Assembly: GCA_002428265.1 (NCBI GenBank)
Contig: DIUR01000033.1
Location: 124,001-188,000, forward strand
DNA: 64,000 bases
Direction of reading: 5' to 3'
From: Bacteriovoracaceae bacterium UBA6153
GTDB taxonomy: Bacteria > Bdellovibrionota > Bacteriovoracia > Bacteriovoracales > Bacteriovoracaceae
Every line of letters starts with the position of its first letter. Position 1 is the first letter of the stretch. The notes beneath the pieces are model-generated. The model ran no database searches. It was not told where the DNA came from and was given only the letters and a program-made list of their open reading frames with translations. Position numbers and translations under genes: made by a program. Of this stretch, positions 32,253 to 41,536 are shown in pieces.

Positions 32253-34723
32253 TCACGACATCCATCATTTTTTTTAATTTATCATCTTTGCATGCAGATG
32301 AAATCTGTACGTACATGACAGGAAAGCCTGAGTCTAGTGCTTTAGAAAAATTTGCAACAAGCTGTGATTTACAAAAAAACATCGTCACTAAGGATGAGAT
32401 TGAATCACTTCATAGAAAAAACATTTATGAAAAACTTGCTAAAAAGCTTGCTCGAAAGATGGAGCAAAACTCAGAAGAAATTGCAGTTCTGGCCAATTAT
32501 TATAATGTAAATGATGCTGACTTGATGATGAATAGCAAAGGCGTTGCTAAAGAGTGTAATCTACTAAACGTTAAAGAAATTGAAAACTGTCATGGCAAAA
32601 AGAAAGGTCCTCACTTCGAAGATAAAATTAAGTTTCTAAAAAAGCACCTTCAAAAAAGTAAAACAAATTTTAGCAAAGATGATAGCCTTTTCGGCATACT
32701 TGCCGGCAAATTTACAGCTGATCTAAAAGGTGAAGAAAAGTCTTGCCCGGTAAATGATAAATCCGGTGTTTTCGTTCTAAAAAGCCAGATTTACTCTAAA
32801 TCTGCTAAAGAAATTATTGAAACTATTAAAAACAATGTTCGTCATAAAGAAAATGAGCTCTTTGAAAACTTTGCCCAATTAAAACTTTTAAAAGATTCTC
32901 CAGACCCTGAGCTTTTAAAAAGTTTCAAAGAATACATTCGTAAAATACCTGAGAATGTTAATGAAGAAAAATATATTGCTAAATTCTTTACTGACTCAAA
33001 TAATAATAAAATCATAGCTCCAGCACTTGAAAGTCAATGCAAAAGCATGAATGAGAATATGAAATTGTATTTATGCTCAGATCTATCAGAACTTGCAAGT
33101 GTCGATGATAAAATTTCAAAAGAGCTTTTCAGCAAGTTAAACACAGAAGAGCCTTTAGATGAACAATATGAAGTCGATCTCAGAGATCCATCTGTCTTAA
33201 CTGCATATGGACTTCAGTGCTTAGCCAAAGAGAAAATAAAAGCTTCTAGATTTGATAAAAGTAAAGATGCTCCTAATACAGATAATTGGTATAAAAAATT
33301 CACAGCAAATATCAGAAAATTTGAAACCTCTTCAGCAGAAGCAGCTAGTACTGTTGGTGTCTTTTGCGAAATGTACGAATGTAACAACAAAAAGGCAAAA
33401 GAAGTTCAATCTTGTAAAAATGGTGGTCCAATTACATCAGAGGATTTATCAAATTTATTTTTGTGTAAGTCAAATGGTGTAGATTGTGATGATCTAATTT
33501 TAAAATCTATAACACTTTTACAATCATTAGAAAAGATGAAGACAAGTCCAGATAATTCAACGTCAGGTAACTTAGCTAATTCTACATCTAATGAAAATGG
33601 ACGAAATTCAACAAACCGTCTATCTAGCTTTGCTGAAAACTATCTTGGAATCGAGGGTAGTTTACGTGCACTGGGAAAACCCGTCACTCCAGAAATCATC
33701 GCAGAAAAAACCAAAGAACACGAAGAAAAAATCAGAACAATGGAAGACAGCAGGCTCGCAGCTAAAGACGAAGCAACCTCTCCTATCCCGACGATAAAGC
33801 CTAAAGAGCAAACAGTATCAGACTCAAGAGAAGATGCCTACTCTGTAGCAGAAGCTCAAAATGAATTTAGAGCAAACCGCTCTGGTGGCAACAATTTCAA
33901 CTCTGCCATTAGAACAGCACCCACTAAGGACGAAGAAACTAAGCGCTCACCTTTTGTTGCTAAAAACGAAAATAGTGACAACTTAAAAGAAGCTCAGCGT
34001 ATGCGCGAAGAGATGGAAAAACTTATCGCCGGTATGAAAGGAGCAGGACAAGATAGCTCTGATCTTGAAACTCAACTTGAAGAAATGAAATCAGCTACAA
34101 ATAAAAAACTGGCATTGGGTTCAAGCTCTGGCACAAATAAAGCAGAAGAAGAACGTCTTAGAAGATGGGATCAAACCCTGAAAGACAGGTCTCGTGATCT
34201 TGATCAATACAGACGTGAGCTTGATGAAAGAAGATACTATAATGAAAGTGGATCTGCGAGAGATGAGTCTGGGCGCGTTCCAACCGCTAAGGCCGCTGGA
34301 GTAGCTCAGGATGCAGACAAAAACGACAGAGATGCATCAGGCTCGAGCTCAGCAACTGGCGGAGCTGGTGGAATTAAGTTAACCGGCTCTTCTCAATCAG
34401 GCAAAGTTGAACAAAAGGCAGAAACGGCAGCGATCATTCAATCTGGAAAAGAAAGTTCGACAATGACAACTGATGAGTTAACGAGACTCTCTCCTGAGAA
34501 TTTAGAAAAACTCGGAATTGATGCTTCAAGACCTTTTACGTTGAGAGTTAACTTTAACAACAAGACTTATGACATTCCTGTTAAGAATTTTTCATATAAA
34601 GGAAGTACTATACTTGGTCCGATTGTTGATAAAAAGAATAAAGAGCTTAATGGATTCTTGTTAAAGAGCCCGCTCTTTAAAAAATACTACGACTATCAAT
34701 CTGAAACTCTAAGAAATAGATAA
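32240..34723 (+). CDS. Exported coiled-coil protein
   Basis: 827 residues. Short hydrophobic N-terminus (TTSIIFFNLSSLHA) acts as a signal peptide, then a Cys-containing helical domain (~20-420) with spaced Cys pairs (CEMYECNN, CKSNGVDCDD). Residues ~440-600 are low-complexity Ser/Asn/Glu. A coiled coil follows (REEMEKLIAGMKGAG, DQTLKDRSRDLDQYRRELDE), then a Ser/Gly linker, and a compact C-terminal domain (PFTLRVNFNNKTYDIPVKNF). The convergent neighbour has the same order of parts, suggesting distant paralogs. Function unknown; envelope location is inferred. Overlaps the upstream gene by 13 bases. Confidence 0.75.
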   Translation: MSKIITTSIIFFNLSSLHADEICTYMTGKPESSALEKFATSCDLQKNIVTKDEIESLHRKNIYEKLAKKLARKMEQNSEEIAVLANYYNVNDADLMMNSKGVAKECNLLNVKEIENCHGKKKGPHFEDKIKFLKKHLQKSKTNFSKDDSLFGILAGKFTADLKGEEKSCPVNDKSGVFVLKSQIYSKSAKEIIETIKNNVRHKENELFENFAQLKLLKDSPDPELLKSFKEYIRKIPENVNEEKYIAKFFTDSNNNKIIAPALESQCKSMNENMKLYLCSDLSELASVDDKISKELFSKLNTEEPLDEQYEVDLRDPSVLTAYGLQCLAKEKIKASRFDKSKDAPNTDNWYKKFTANIRKFETSSAEAASTVGVFCEMYECNNKKAKEVQSCKNGGPITSEDLSNLFLCKSNGVDCDDLILKSITLLQSLEKMKTSPDNSTSGNLANSTSNENGRNSTNRLSSFAENYLGIEGSLRALGKPVTPEIIAEKTKEHEEKIRTMEDSRLAAKDEATSPIPTIKPKEQTVSDSREDAYSVAEAQNEFRANRSGGNNFNSAIRTAPTKDEETKRSPFVAKNENSDNLKEAQRMREEMEKLIAGMKGAGQDSSDLETQLEEMKSATNKKLALGSSSGTNKAEEERLRRWDQTLKDRSRDLDQYRRELDERRYYNESGSARDESGRVPTAKAAGVAQDADKNDRDASGSSSATGGAGGIKLTGSSQSGKVEQKAETAAIIQSGKESSTMTTDELTRLSPENLEKLGIDASRPFTLRVNFNNKTYDIPVKNFSYKGSTILGPIVDKKNKELNGFLLKSPLFKKYYDYQSETLRNR

Positions 34724-34754
34724 AAAAAGCGCTCTTTAAGAGCGCTTTTTTTTT
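34722..34754. terminator. Bidirectional intrinsic terminator
   Basis: GCGCTC (34729-34734) pairs with GAGCGC (34740-34745) around TTTAA, flanked by seven A and nine T. It therefore works as a Rho-independent terminator for both convergent genes. Confidence 0.9.
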
Positions 34755-37326
34755 ATTTCTTTTTTAGAACACCGTTGGTTAGATCTTTAAGTTTTAAGTA
34801 CTCTGCTCTTTCACGCTTAAGTTTGTCTTCCTGATCACGCTTTAAATCCGCTGTAGAAGTGATGGCCGCAGGTGCTCTTCCACTCTCCTTAACTTTTGCA
34901 AACTTCTTATCAGTTGCCTTCCCCTTTACAATTTTTTCATAAAGAGGATTTCCTTTTTCATCCAATTGAACAACGCCATCTTTTAGTACGGGAATGATTT
35001 CTTTAACCATCCCACCTTCTTCGATATAAAAAGGAATACCTTTAAGTTCAATGATTCGGCTTGAAATTGTTTGAGTTACTTTTTCAGCAGACATTCCGTC
35101 TACTGTGGTAATCGTTCTCGCCTCTGCACTGTTTGATGCTGTCAATGTAATATTGCTTGTAGCGGCCTTGGAAGCAGCCGTAGCTGAAGAAATAGCACTT
35201 GCTACACTTGTATCACTCTTTCCTTTATTGTCTCTTATATCACCACTCGAAGTTTTTGGTGCCGATACATCTTGTCTTGATGCTGGCGCGCGAGACTCGG
35301 TGCTTGAGCTTCCAAATGAAACTGTAGAAGACGGCTTCATATAAGGCTCGTTTGATTGGCTTACATTTCTAGCAATGCTCGTTTCTGCTTTTGCCTGGAC
35401 CTGAGATTGCTGAGCTTTCTTTAAACTATCAAGCTGTGCACGAAGATCTTTAATTTTTTCATTTTCGGCATCAACTTTCTTTTGATTTTCTCTCTGCGCT
35501 TCTGCTTCTTCTCCAGCAATTTTTATCTGAGCAAGTTTTTTGTTTGCTTCATTTAATCTGGTTTCTAAATCAGCAATCTTGCTGTCCATAATTGAATTTG
35601 CATTTGGATTTATATAAGACTCATCTACTTGGGCCTGTGTTTGTTTATCCTTTTTATCTACTTCGTCATCTTTATGAGAAAGAGAATTGTAGTACGAATT
35701 GTTGTAAGCATCGTTATTGGTTACTGGTGAACTTGAATCAAACCCTGTGCCATTGTTTCCTGTGATAGCTTTTGCAAAGCTATCTGAGAGCACACTGTCT
35801 CCAACCGGCTCTTTATCCTTAAAATCAAATTCTTTTGGAATAACTGACTTTGAAGCAGCATAATCAGATCCAGGCTCAGTTCCCGGAATTTGGCCAAATA
35901 GGTTGTATATTGATTTCGTTTTTACTGCTTCATAGTCATCTGCACTTGGAAGCGGGATTGAAGGAGCTCTCTCTCCACCAAAACGTTGGGCCAGGCCACC
36001 ACCTACGCTGGAAATTCCAGAATTATATATTTCATAAGAGATACATCTTTTTGCATTCAATAAAGCTTCAGCATCTTTTTCACTTATCTTGTCTCCCAAA
36101 AGATTTTTAAGTCGACCAATATCTCTATCAGTCATTTGAAATCTAGATGAAAGAAGATCAGCCTTTCCAGAGTTTTTTGGATTTGTACTTCCCTCTGAAT
36201 ATTGAGTCATTTCACCACAGATTGAAGGCATGATCGCTTCTTCTTTACATACACTTTCAGCTCCGAACACAGCGTTCGCGCGCTTTTCTCTATATTTATC
36301 AAATTCTTCAATAAAAGATTCTTCAGTGACTTTTTTATTTGTGAAAACCAACATCAAATCTTGAAACTTTTTAGATTTTTTTAAAGTGGCCTTACTAGGT
36401 GACCCCAGTGCAAAGTCATAAGACAAAATTGGATCTTTAACCCTTCCATCATAATCTGCCCCCATCGCCTCTAATACTTTTTCAGCTTTTTGATCAGGAT
36501 TTAATTTCATGAAAGTGGCATTAGTTGCAAGGGCCGCAAGCTTACTCAGATAAGCTGCTTCTTTTTGCTCTTCTCTGTCTACTTGAGCTTGAACTCTATA
36601 ATTAGGATAATCTAATACGAAGGCCGTTTTGGGAGTTTTTTGTTTCTCAACAAAAGTTTTATAACTGTCAATTTCATTATCATCCTTGTTATAACAACCT
36701 GACCCTAATTTACACGTACTTTGTAAATCTTTAAAGGCCGCTTCAAGCATGTGATAATTACATTTTGCTTCAGCTCTTGGATCCGGTGCAAACTTAGGAG
36801 GACATTTATTTCCCAATCTTTTGTTATCAAACTTCTTTCTTGCGAAAGCTTTCATGACTTCCATTCTCTCCATTGCACTAATAGATTGATATAAACTATT
36901 TCTAGCAAAATCGAAGGCCATAGCTTCGTTTAATACGATAAAAGACTCTTTACTTACTTCTCTTTTTATATTTACACCCAGACAAGCAACAGCTTCCGCA
37001 CAAGACTTTTCAGTGAAGGTAAACATTTTACTATCTGTAGCATTAGCACAACTAAGAATGTTACCTATTTTATTGCTATCAAGTGCCAATGAATACATCC
37101 CCCAAGCACCAATATTTAAATCTGTGGGAGCACTACAATTTAATGGCATTTCAAAAACACTAGGAGTTGTAATTCTCAGCCTATTTCCTGGTTCTACTTT
37201 CTCTCCAAACTTCGCAGGCGTGAGCTTCAGGCCAGGTTGTGAAAAATGAGTTATCCCTTGTCCTTGCGCATACAATGATGAATAAGGAAGAATGATTGCA
37301 CACATACTTAATACTAAAATCTTCAT
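34753..37326 (-). CDS. Exported coiled-coil protein
   Basis: I start at ATG 37326 (MKILVLSMCAIILPYSSLYA, a signal peptide) because AGGAG lies 7 bases upstream; a longer start at 37395 would add 23 residues before the signal peptide. The mature protein has a Cys-rich helical domain (residues ~30-430: CAEAVACLGV, GNKCPPKF, CKLGSGCYN), an Asn/Ser-rich stretch, a coiled coil (MDSKIADLETRLNEANKKLA and beyond), a Ser/Ala-rich linker with SSATAASKAATSN, and a compact end domain (ISSRIIELKGIPFYIEEG). This matches the architecture of the convergent gene at 32240. Function unknown; probably periplasmic. Confidence 0.75.
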   Translation of the reverse strand: MKILVLSMCAIILPYSSLYAQGQGITHFSQPGLKLTPAKFGEKVEPGNRLRITTPSVFEMPLNCSAPTDLNIGAWGMYSLALDSNKIGNILSCANATDSKMFTFTEKSCAEAVACLGVNIKREVSKESFIVLNEAMAFDFARNSLYQSISAMERMEVMKAFARKKFDNKRLGNKCPPKFAPDPRAEAKCNYHMLEAAFKDLQSTCKLGSGCYNKDDNEIDSYKTFVEKQKTPKTAFVLDYPNYRVQAQVDREEQKEAAYLSKLAALATNATFMKLNPDQKAEKVLEAMGADYDGRVKDPILSYDFALGSPSKATLKKSKKFQDLMLVFTNKKVTEESFIEEFDKYREKRANAVFGAESVCKEEAIMPSICGEMTQYSEGSTNPKNSGKADLLSSRFQMTDRDIGRLKNLLGDKISEKDAEALLNAKRCISYEIYNSGISSVGGGLAQRFGGERAPSIPLPSADDYEAVKTKSIYNLFGQIPGTEPGSDYAASKSVIPKEFDFKDKEPVGDSVLSDSFAKAITGNNGTGFDSSSPVTNNDAYNNSYYNSLSHKDDEVDKKDKQTQAQVDESYINPNANSIMDSKIADLETRLNEANKKLAQIKIAGEEAEAQRENQKKVDAENEKIKDLRAQLDSLKKAQQSQVQAKAETSIARNVSQSNEPYMKPSSTVSFGSSSTESRAPASRQDVSAPKTSSGDIRDNKGKSDTSVASAISSATAASKAATSNITLTASNSAEARTITTVDGMSAEKVTQTISSRIIELKGIPFYIEEGGMVKEIIPVLKDGVVQLDEKGNPLYEKIVKGKATDKKFAKVKESGRAPAAITSTADLKRDQEDKLKRERAEYLKLKDLTNGVLKKK

Positions 37327-37455
37327 TTTGGGACTCCTACAATCTATCTTATCGGATAACTGCCCCATAACTTGAGAAACTCGCTCAGGTATCAATCAAG
37401 TATTTAATAACAAATAATTGTCTCTAAAAACCCCGAGTTAATATGCCTCTAAAAT

Positions 37456-37485
37456 TTGTCAGTTACTTAATCATTGGTCTAAAAT
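37456..37485 (+). promoter_or_regulatory. Sigma70-like promoter of acsA
   Basis: TTGTCA (37456-37461), an 18-base spacer and TAAAAT (37480-37485) each match five of six consensus bases and sit 24 bases before the acsA ATG. This is the best promoter-like sequence I found in the window. The AGAGG ribosome site follows at about 37498. Confidence 0.55.
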
Positions 37486-37508
37486 TGTTTAATATTAAGA
37501 GGTAAACT

Positions 37509-39374
37509 ATGAAGCAATTATTAAGTGAAGAACTGGCCACTTACTGGAGTGAACTCGCTCATTCTTATGTATGGAAAAAGAAATGGGACACACTTATTTC
37601 AGGTGATTTCCATAAGGCCGATGTGACTTGGTACAACGGTGCTGAACTCAACATTGCAGAAAACTGTCTTGATCGACACCTTCCAGATAGACGCCAAAAA
37701 AAAGCGCTCATCTTTGAGCCTAATAACCCTAATGAAGAATCGAGTTTTTTAACTTATGGTGAACTCCATATTAGTGTCTGCAGGTTTGCAAACCTTTTAA
37801 AGAGCCGTGGCATACAAAAAGGTGATGTCGTAAGCTTCTACATGGGAATGACTCCAGAACTTATGATAGGACTTCTGGCATGTGCAAGAATCGGCGCTAT
37901 CCACACGGTCGTCTTCGGAGGATTCTCTCCATTGTCTTTAAGAGGACGTCTTGAAGACTCTCAGGCAAAAATGGTTGTAACCCACGATGGAGCTTATAGA
38001 GGCGACAAGACGACCCCATTAAAAGATATGGTGGATGAGGCCGTAGAAGGATTGGATTTTGTAAAAACTGTTTTAGTCGTTAAAAGAACTCATCAAGAAA
38101 TTAAAATGAAATCTGGAAGAGATTTCTACTATGATGCCTTGATAAAAGGAATGGACCTTTACTGTCCGGCGACTCCTGTAAAATCGGAAGATCCACTTTT
38201 TATTCTTTATACATCTGGATCAACAGGGAAACCAAAAGGGCTTCTGCATACAACGGCAGGCTATATGGTTCACGTTGGAAAAAGCTTTAAAGATGTTTTC
38301 CAATACAAAGAAAACGATGTCTTCTGGTGTACTGCTGATATCGGATGGATCACAGGGCATAGTTATGTTACATACGGGCCGCTTCTCAATGGTGCAACGA
38401 CGGTCATGTTTGAAGGGGTACCTACCTATCCAACTCCTGCAAGATTCTGGGAAGTCGTAGAAAAACATAATGTCACTCACCTCTACACGGCCCCAACTGC
38501 AATCAGGTCTCTGGAAAAATTTGGCCATGAGATTCCAGAAAAATATAAAATGCCATCGTTAAAAGTTTTGGGTTCAGTTGGTGAACCTATTAATGAAGAA
38601 GCATGGCAATGGTATCATAAATATATCGGTAAAAATAAATGCCCGATTGTAGATACATGGTGGCAAACGGAAACTGGTGGGATTCTCATTTCACCAATGG
38701 CCGGAATTACAAAATTAAAACCAGCTCACGCCACTCTTCCACTTCAAGGAATTGTTCCGGCCATCATGGATGAAAAAGGCGTTGAGATCACAGACACTGT
38801 CGCGAGCGGAAACTTATGTATTAAAACTCCATGGCCTTCACTTGCGAGAACAATCTGGGGAGATCACGAAAGATTTATTCAGACTTATTTTTCAACTTAT
38901 CCGGGTTACTATTTCACAGGGGACGGCTCTAAGAGAGATGCTGATGGCTACTATAGAATCACTGGAAGAGTGGATGATGTTATCAATGTTTCAGGGCACA
39001 GAATTGGAACAGCAGAAGTTGAGGAGGCCATTAATGAGCACCCGGAAATTATCGAGAGTGCTGTCATTGGTTTTCCTCATCCAGTCAAAGGCCAGGGCCT
39101 TTATGCTTTTGTTATCCCTACTGGAGAAATCGCTGACCCAGCAAAGTTAGAAAAAGAAATCAGAGAAACTGTTCAAAAAATAATTGGGCCAATTGCAAAA
39201 CCTGATCTCATTCAAGTTGTGGAAGGTCTTCCTAAAACACGCTCTGGAAAAATTATGAGAAGAGTTTTAAGAAAAATTGCTGAGAATGAACTTGATAGTA
39301 TCGGCGATATTTCCACTCTATTAAACCCTGAGATTGTAGAGAAAATTATCGCAGAGAAAAAATCTTTAAATTAA
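37509..39374 (+). CDS. acsA: Acetyl-CoA synthetase
   Basis: AMP-forming acetate-CoA ligase. Signatures: IGAIHTVVFGGFSPLSLRGR near 130-150, the P-loop LYTSGSTGKPKGLLHTT near 236-252, DIGWITGHSYVTYGPLLNGA, TWWQTETGG near 385, GHRIGTAEVEEA near 500 and the C-terminal TRSGKIMRRVLRK, where the Lys near 580 is the acetylation-controlled catalytic residue in this family. 621 residues, slightly short of the usual ~650 at the N-terminus. Generates acetyl-CoA from acetate. Single gene behind its own promoter; the 3' end overlaps the convergent Nudix-MBL gene by 9 bases. Confidence 0.95.
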   Translation: MKQLLSEELATYWSELAHSYVWKKKWDTLISGDFHKADVTWYNGAELNIAENCLDRHLPDRRQKKALIFEPNNPNEESSFLTYGELHISVCRFANLLKSRGIQKGDVVSFYMGMTPELMIGLLACARIGAIHTVVFGGFSPLSLRGRLEDSQAKMVVTHDGAYRGDKTTPLKDMVDEAVEGLDFVKTVLVVKRTHQEIKMKSGRDFYYDALIKGMDLYCPATPVKSEDPLFILYTSGSTGKPKGLLHTTAGYMVHVGKSFKDVFQYKENDVFWCTADIGWITGHSYVTYGPLLNGATTVMFEGVPTYPTPARFWEVVEKHNVTHLYTAPTAIRSLEKFGHEIPEKYKMPSLKVLGSVGEPINEEAWQWYHKYIGKNKCPIVDTWWQTETGGILISPMAGITKLKPAHATLPLQGIVPAIMDEKGVEITDTVASGNLCIKTPWPSLARTIWGDHERFIQTYFSTYPGYYFTGDGSKRDADGYYRITGRVDDVINVSGHRIGTAEVEEAINEHPEIIESAVIGFPHPVKGQGLYAFVIPTGEIADPAKLEKEIRETVQKIIGPIAKPDLIQVVEGLPKTRSGKIMRRVLRKIAENELDSIGDISTLLNPEIVEKIIAEKKSLN

Positions 39375-40700
39375 TTTGTTTTGATTATGAATTTTCGTTA
39401 TGTGGGCTTCTATCGTCTTTAAAGCATAAGGTAGAAGCTCTGGTTTAAGCCCCACATAAATGACTTCCAGGATCTGCTGAATATTTCTACCCATTCCTAA
39501 AAGCTCAATAATCTGCTCTTCTCGCTCCTGGCGATGCTTGAGTGTCTCAACTAATTTGTTTGTTCCACCAATAATAATTCCATGGCTAGGAATAACGTTC
39601 TTAGGATTTAACTTGATAACTCTATTAAGAGAATCGAAATACTTTTGCATGTCTCCTTCAGGGCCACCGATAACAACTGTTCCAATAGTCTGGATTAGAT
39701 CCCCTACTAAAAACCAGCTCATATTATCAGGAGCAAGAGCAAGTTGTCCCTCATCATGGCCTGGAACTTCATAGATACGAACCTCATGCCCTAGACTCTT
39801 TGTGATGACATCGCCTTCCTTAAGAAGCTTGACTTCGACATCTCTAAAATACTCTTTCCCGATAATCGTATAAGTGAACTCACTCATTTCCATTGGCACT
39901 TTAAATTGCAAAGCGATATCGCGAGAAAACTCATAATGATCTGGATGATGGTGAGTGATAAGAATTTTATCAAATCCAATCTTAGAAATTGATTTAACAA
40001 ATTTTTCTAACTCTTCTTCGTCTCTTGGAGACGGATCAATAAGATATTTTACTGCATTATCGTCACCGATAATAAATGAGTTCGTTCTATTGGCCGGAGG
40101 AAAGGTATGTGAAAGAGGAAGAAATTGTCTCACCCCATAAATAGACTCAATCATCGGAACTTCTGTATCCGGATCATGAGGAAGTGTCATTTCAATAGGA
40201 GTATTATGTTGAGGATTTTTTTCAAACGTTTTTAAAAGCGTAACTGCTGGAGGTACGGCAAGAACAAGTCCTTCATAATACCTTTGCATAAATTTTGCTG
40301 GTGTATTCCACTCGCCAAACTCAACTTCGTTTTTATCCAGATTAAACTCTTTTGGAGCTCGCATGGTAATTTTCACGTAATAATTTTTAAAACGGTAAGG
40401 ATTAAACTCTGGAGTAATGGCAATTCCGATATCATCAATAGCAATCACTTCACCAGACTCAATTCCTGCTAGCAGGTCATAATTTAATTCTTCTTTCACT
40501 TCTCTGATTAAAGCATGAAGGATTTGTGGCTTCATGTGCACAGGCCACAGTTTATGAGAAAGAACTTCTTCACTGTCAGTTGCGTCTACTTTTCCACCTG
40601 GAGTTGCATAGTAGCCAGGAAAAACTGATAAGTAGTTTTGTCTCTTAATAAAAAAGATTTGCTCTGGGGTCGTGAATACTGCTGATACTGATTCTCTCAT
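39366..40700 (-). CDS. Nudix hydrolase fused to metallo-beta-lactamase domain
   Basis: 444 residues. Residues ~1-190 form a Nudix domain: PGYYATPGGKVDATDSEE then, after an insertion, ALIREVKEELNYDL, matching the REUXEE core of the Nudix box. Residues ~195-440 are an MBL-fold hydrolase: ITHHHPDHYEF (HxHxDH metal motif near 245), PGHDEGQ near 316, FLVGDLIQ, and VIPSHGI near 371, followed by the helical C-terminus typical of LACTB2-like proteins. Such fusions are seen in some Bacteria; substrates could be nucleotide- or CoA-linked compounds, or RNA. The Nudix box is stretched between the G and RE elements, which may mean altered activity. Confidence 0.85.
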   Translation of the reverse strand: MRESVSAVFTTPEQIFFIKRQNYLSVFPGYYATPGGKVDATDSEEVLSHKLWPVHMKPQILHALIREVKEELNYDLLAGIESGEVIAIDDIGIAITPEFNPYRFKNYYVKITMRAPKEFNLDKNEVEFGEWNTPAKFMQRYYEGLVLAVPPAVTLLKTFEKNPQHNTPIEMTLPHDPDTEVPMIESIYGVRQFLPLSHTFPPANRTNSFIIGDDNAVKYLIDPSPRDEEELEKFVKSISKIGFDKILITHHHPDHYEFSRDIALQFKVPMEMSEFTYTIIGKEYFRDVEVKLLKEGDVITKSLGHEVRIYEVPGHDEGQLALAPDNMSWFLVGDLIQTIGTVVIGGPEGDMQKYFDSLNRVIKLNPKNVIPSHGIIIGGTNKLVETLKHRQEREEQIIELLGMGRNIQQILEVIYVGLKPELLPYALKTIEAHITKIHNQNKLI

Positions 40701-40729
40701 AGAGAGAGTTTAACATCAAAGAAGTTGAA

Positions 40730-41536
40730 TTAGAAGGTTTTGAAGTCTTTTTTAAGAACCGGATCTCGAAGCACGCGAGACTTGTTCATTAAACAAAGTC
40801 TTAAAGAGTGTGCTGCAATAATGTCTTTTGGGATAAAACAATAATTTAGCGCTACGGCCATCGCATGCGCGACTGCGCGCGAAGTGCCAGTAAATTTCTT
40901 TTTACCAGAAGGGAAATAGTAATCTATTTGGTCCTGATAAATTAAGGCCTGATCATAAAAATTTGTTTTGCCATCAAAATAGTCACCAATAACAAAAATG
41001 TTTGGTTTTGGTGCCAGGTTTTGCGGAAATAGAACAGTTGTTTTATCAATTAGTCGCTCTAGCCTTCCCGAAGGAATAAACCAGATTGAAGGAAGCTCAT
41101 TGACTATTTTTGGGCCATTAACGAGCCCAGATGCGGTTAAAACCATATCTATCTTTTTCTCATTGATGAACTCAATCGATTTTAACCAGGCCTCTTTCGT
41201 CTGAGTACTAGTCTGATCATAAATGACTAGTGGATAAATTGTGACTTCGATATCTTTTTTGAGATAACTTAAAAACTCATTCAAAACTTTTTGTCCGTGA
41301 AAACGGCCTGAAGTCTCCAGCTCAAGTGCTGTGACTTTACTACAGTCAAATTTTTGGGCAGAGCTCATATCCTGAACTGTTTCGATAATGTGTTTGCTAG
41401 ATTTAATTTCTGCTTTCTCTATACAAAAGCCTGTATCGAGCAAGGCAATTTTGAGAGTCGCTTCTGCGTGACTGAAAGCGAGCATTGAAAAAAAGGCCGC
41501 TCCATAAAGAAGCGGTCGAATTTTATTAGTTACCAT
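40730..41536 (-). CDS. Degenerate subtilisin-like (S8) exported protein
   Basis: I start at ATG 41536 (MVTNKIRPLLYGAAFFSMLA), which gives a clean signal peptide ending SHAEA; the longer start at 41590 lies inside the upstream gene. The S8 triad can be traced: Asp34 in IALLDTGFC, His80 in SGRFHGQKV, Ser219 in FTGTSRAVAHAMA. Between them, IWFIPSGRLERL followed by LFPQNLAPKPNIFVIGDYFD aligns with the S8 'vvAAGN ... yPA...vi.VGA' region, but the oxyanion Asn is Arg/Gly here, so the protein may be a poor or dead protease. It is co-transcribed with, and overlaps, the 1095-residue gene upstream. Confidence 0.65.
   Translation of the reverse strand: MVTNKIRPLLYGAAFFSMLAFSHAEATLKIALLDTGFCIEKAEIKSSKHIIETVQDMSSAQKFDCSKVTALELETSGRFHGQKVLNEFLSYLKKDIEVTIYPLVIYDQTSTQTKEAWLKSIEFINEKKIDMVLTASGLVNGPKIVNELPSIWFIPSGRLERLIDKTTVLFPQNLAPKPNIFVIGDYFDGKTNFYDQALIYQDQIDYYFPSGKKKFTGTSRAVAHAMAVALNYCFIPKDIIAAHSLRLCLMNKSRVLRDPVLKKDFKTF

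Noticed and set aside
37327..37395. Extended start for the coiled-coil protein
   Set aside because: Would put 23 residues before the signal peptide, and AGGAG is placed for ATG 37326.
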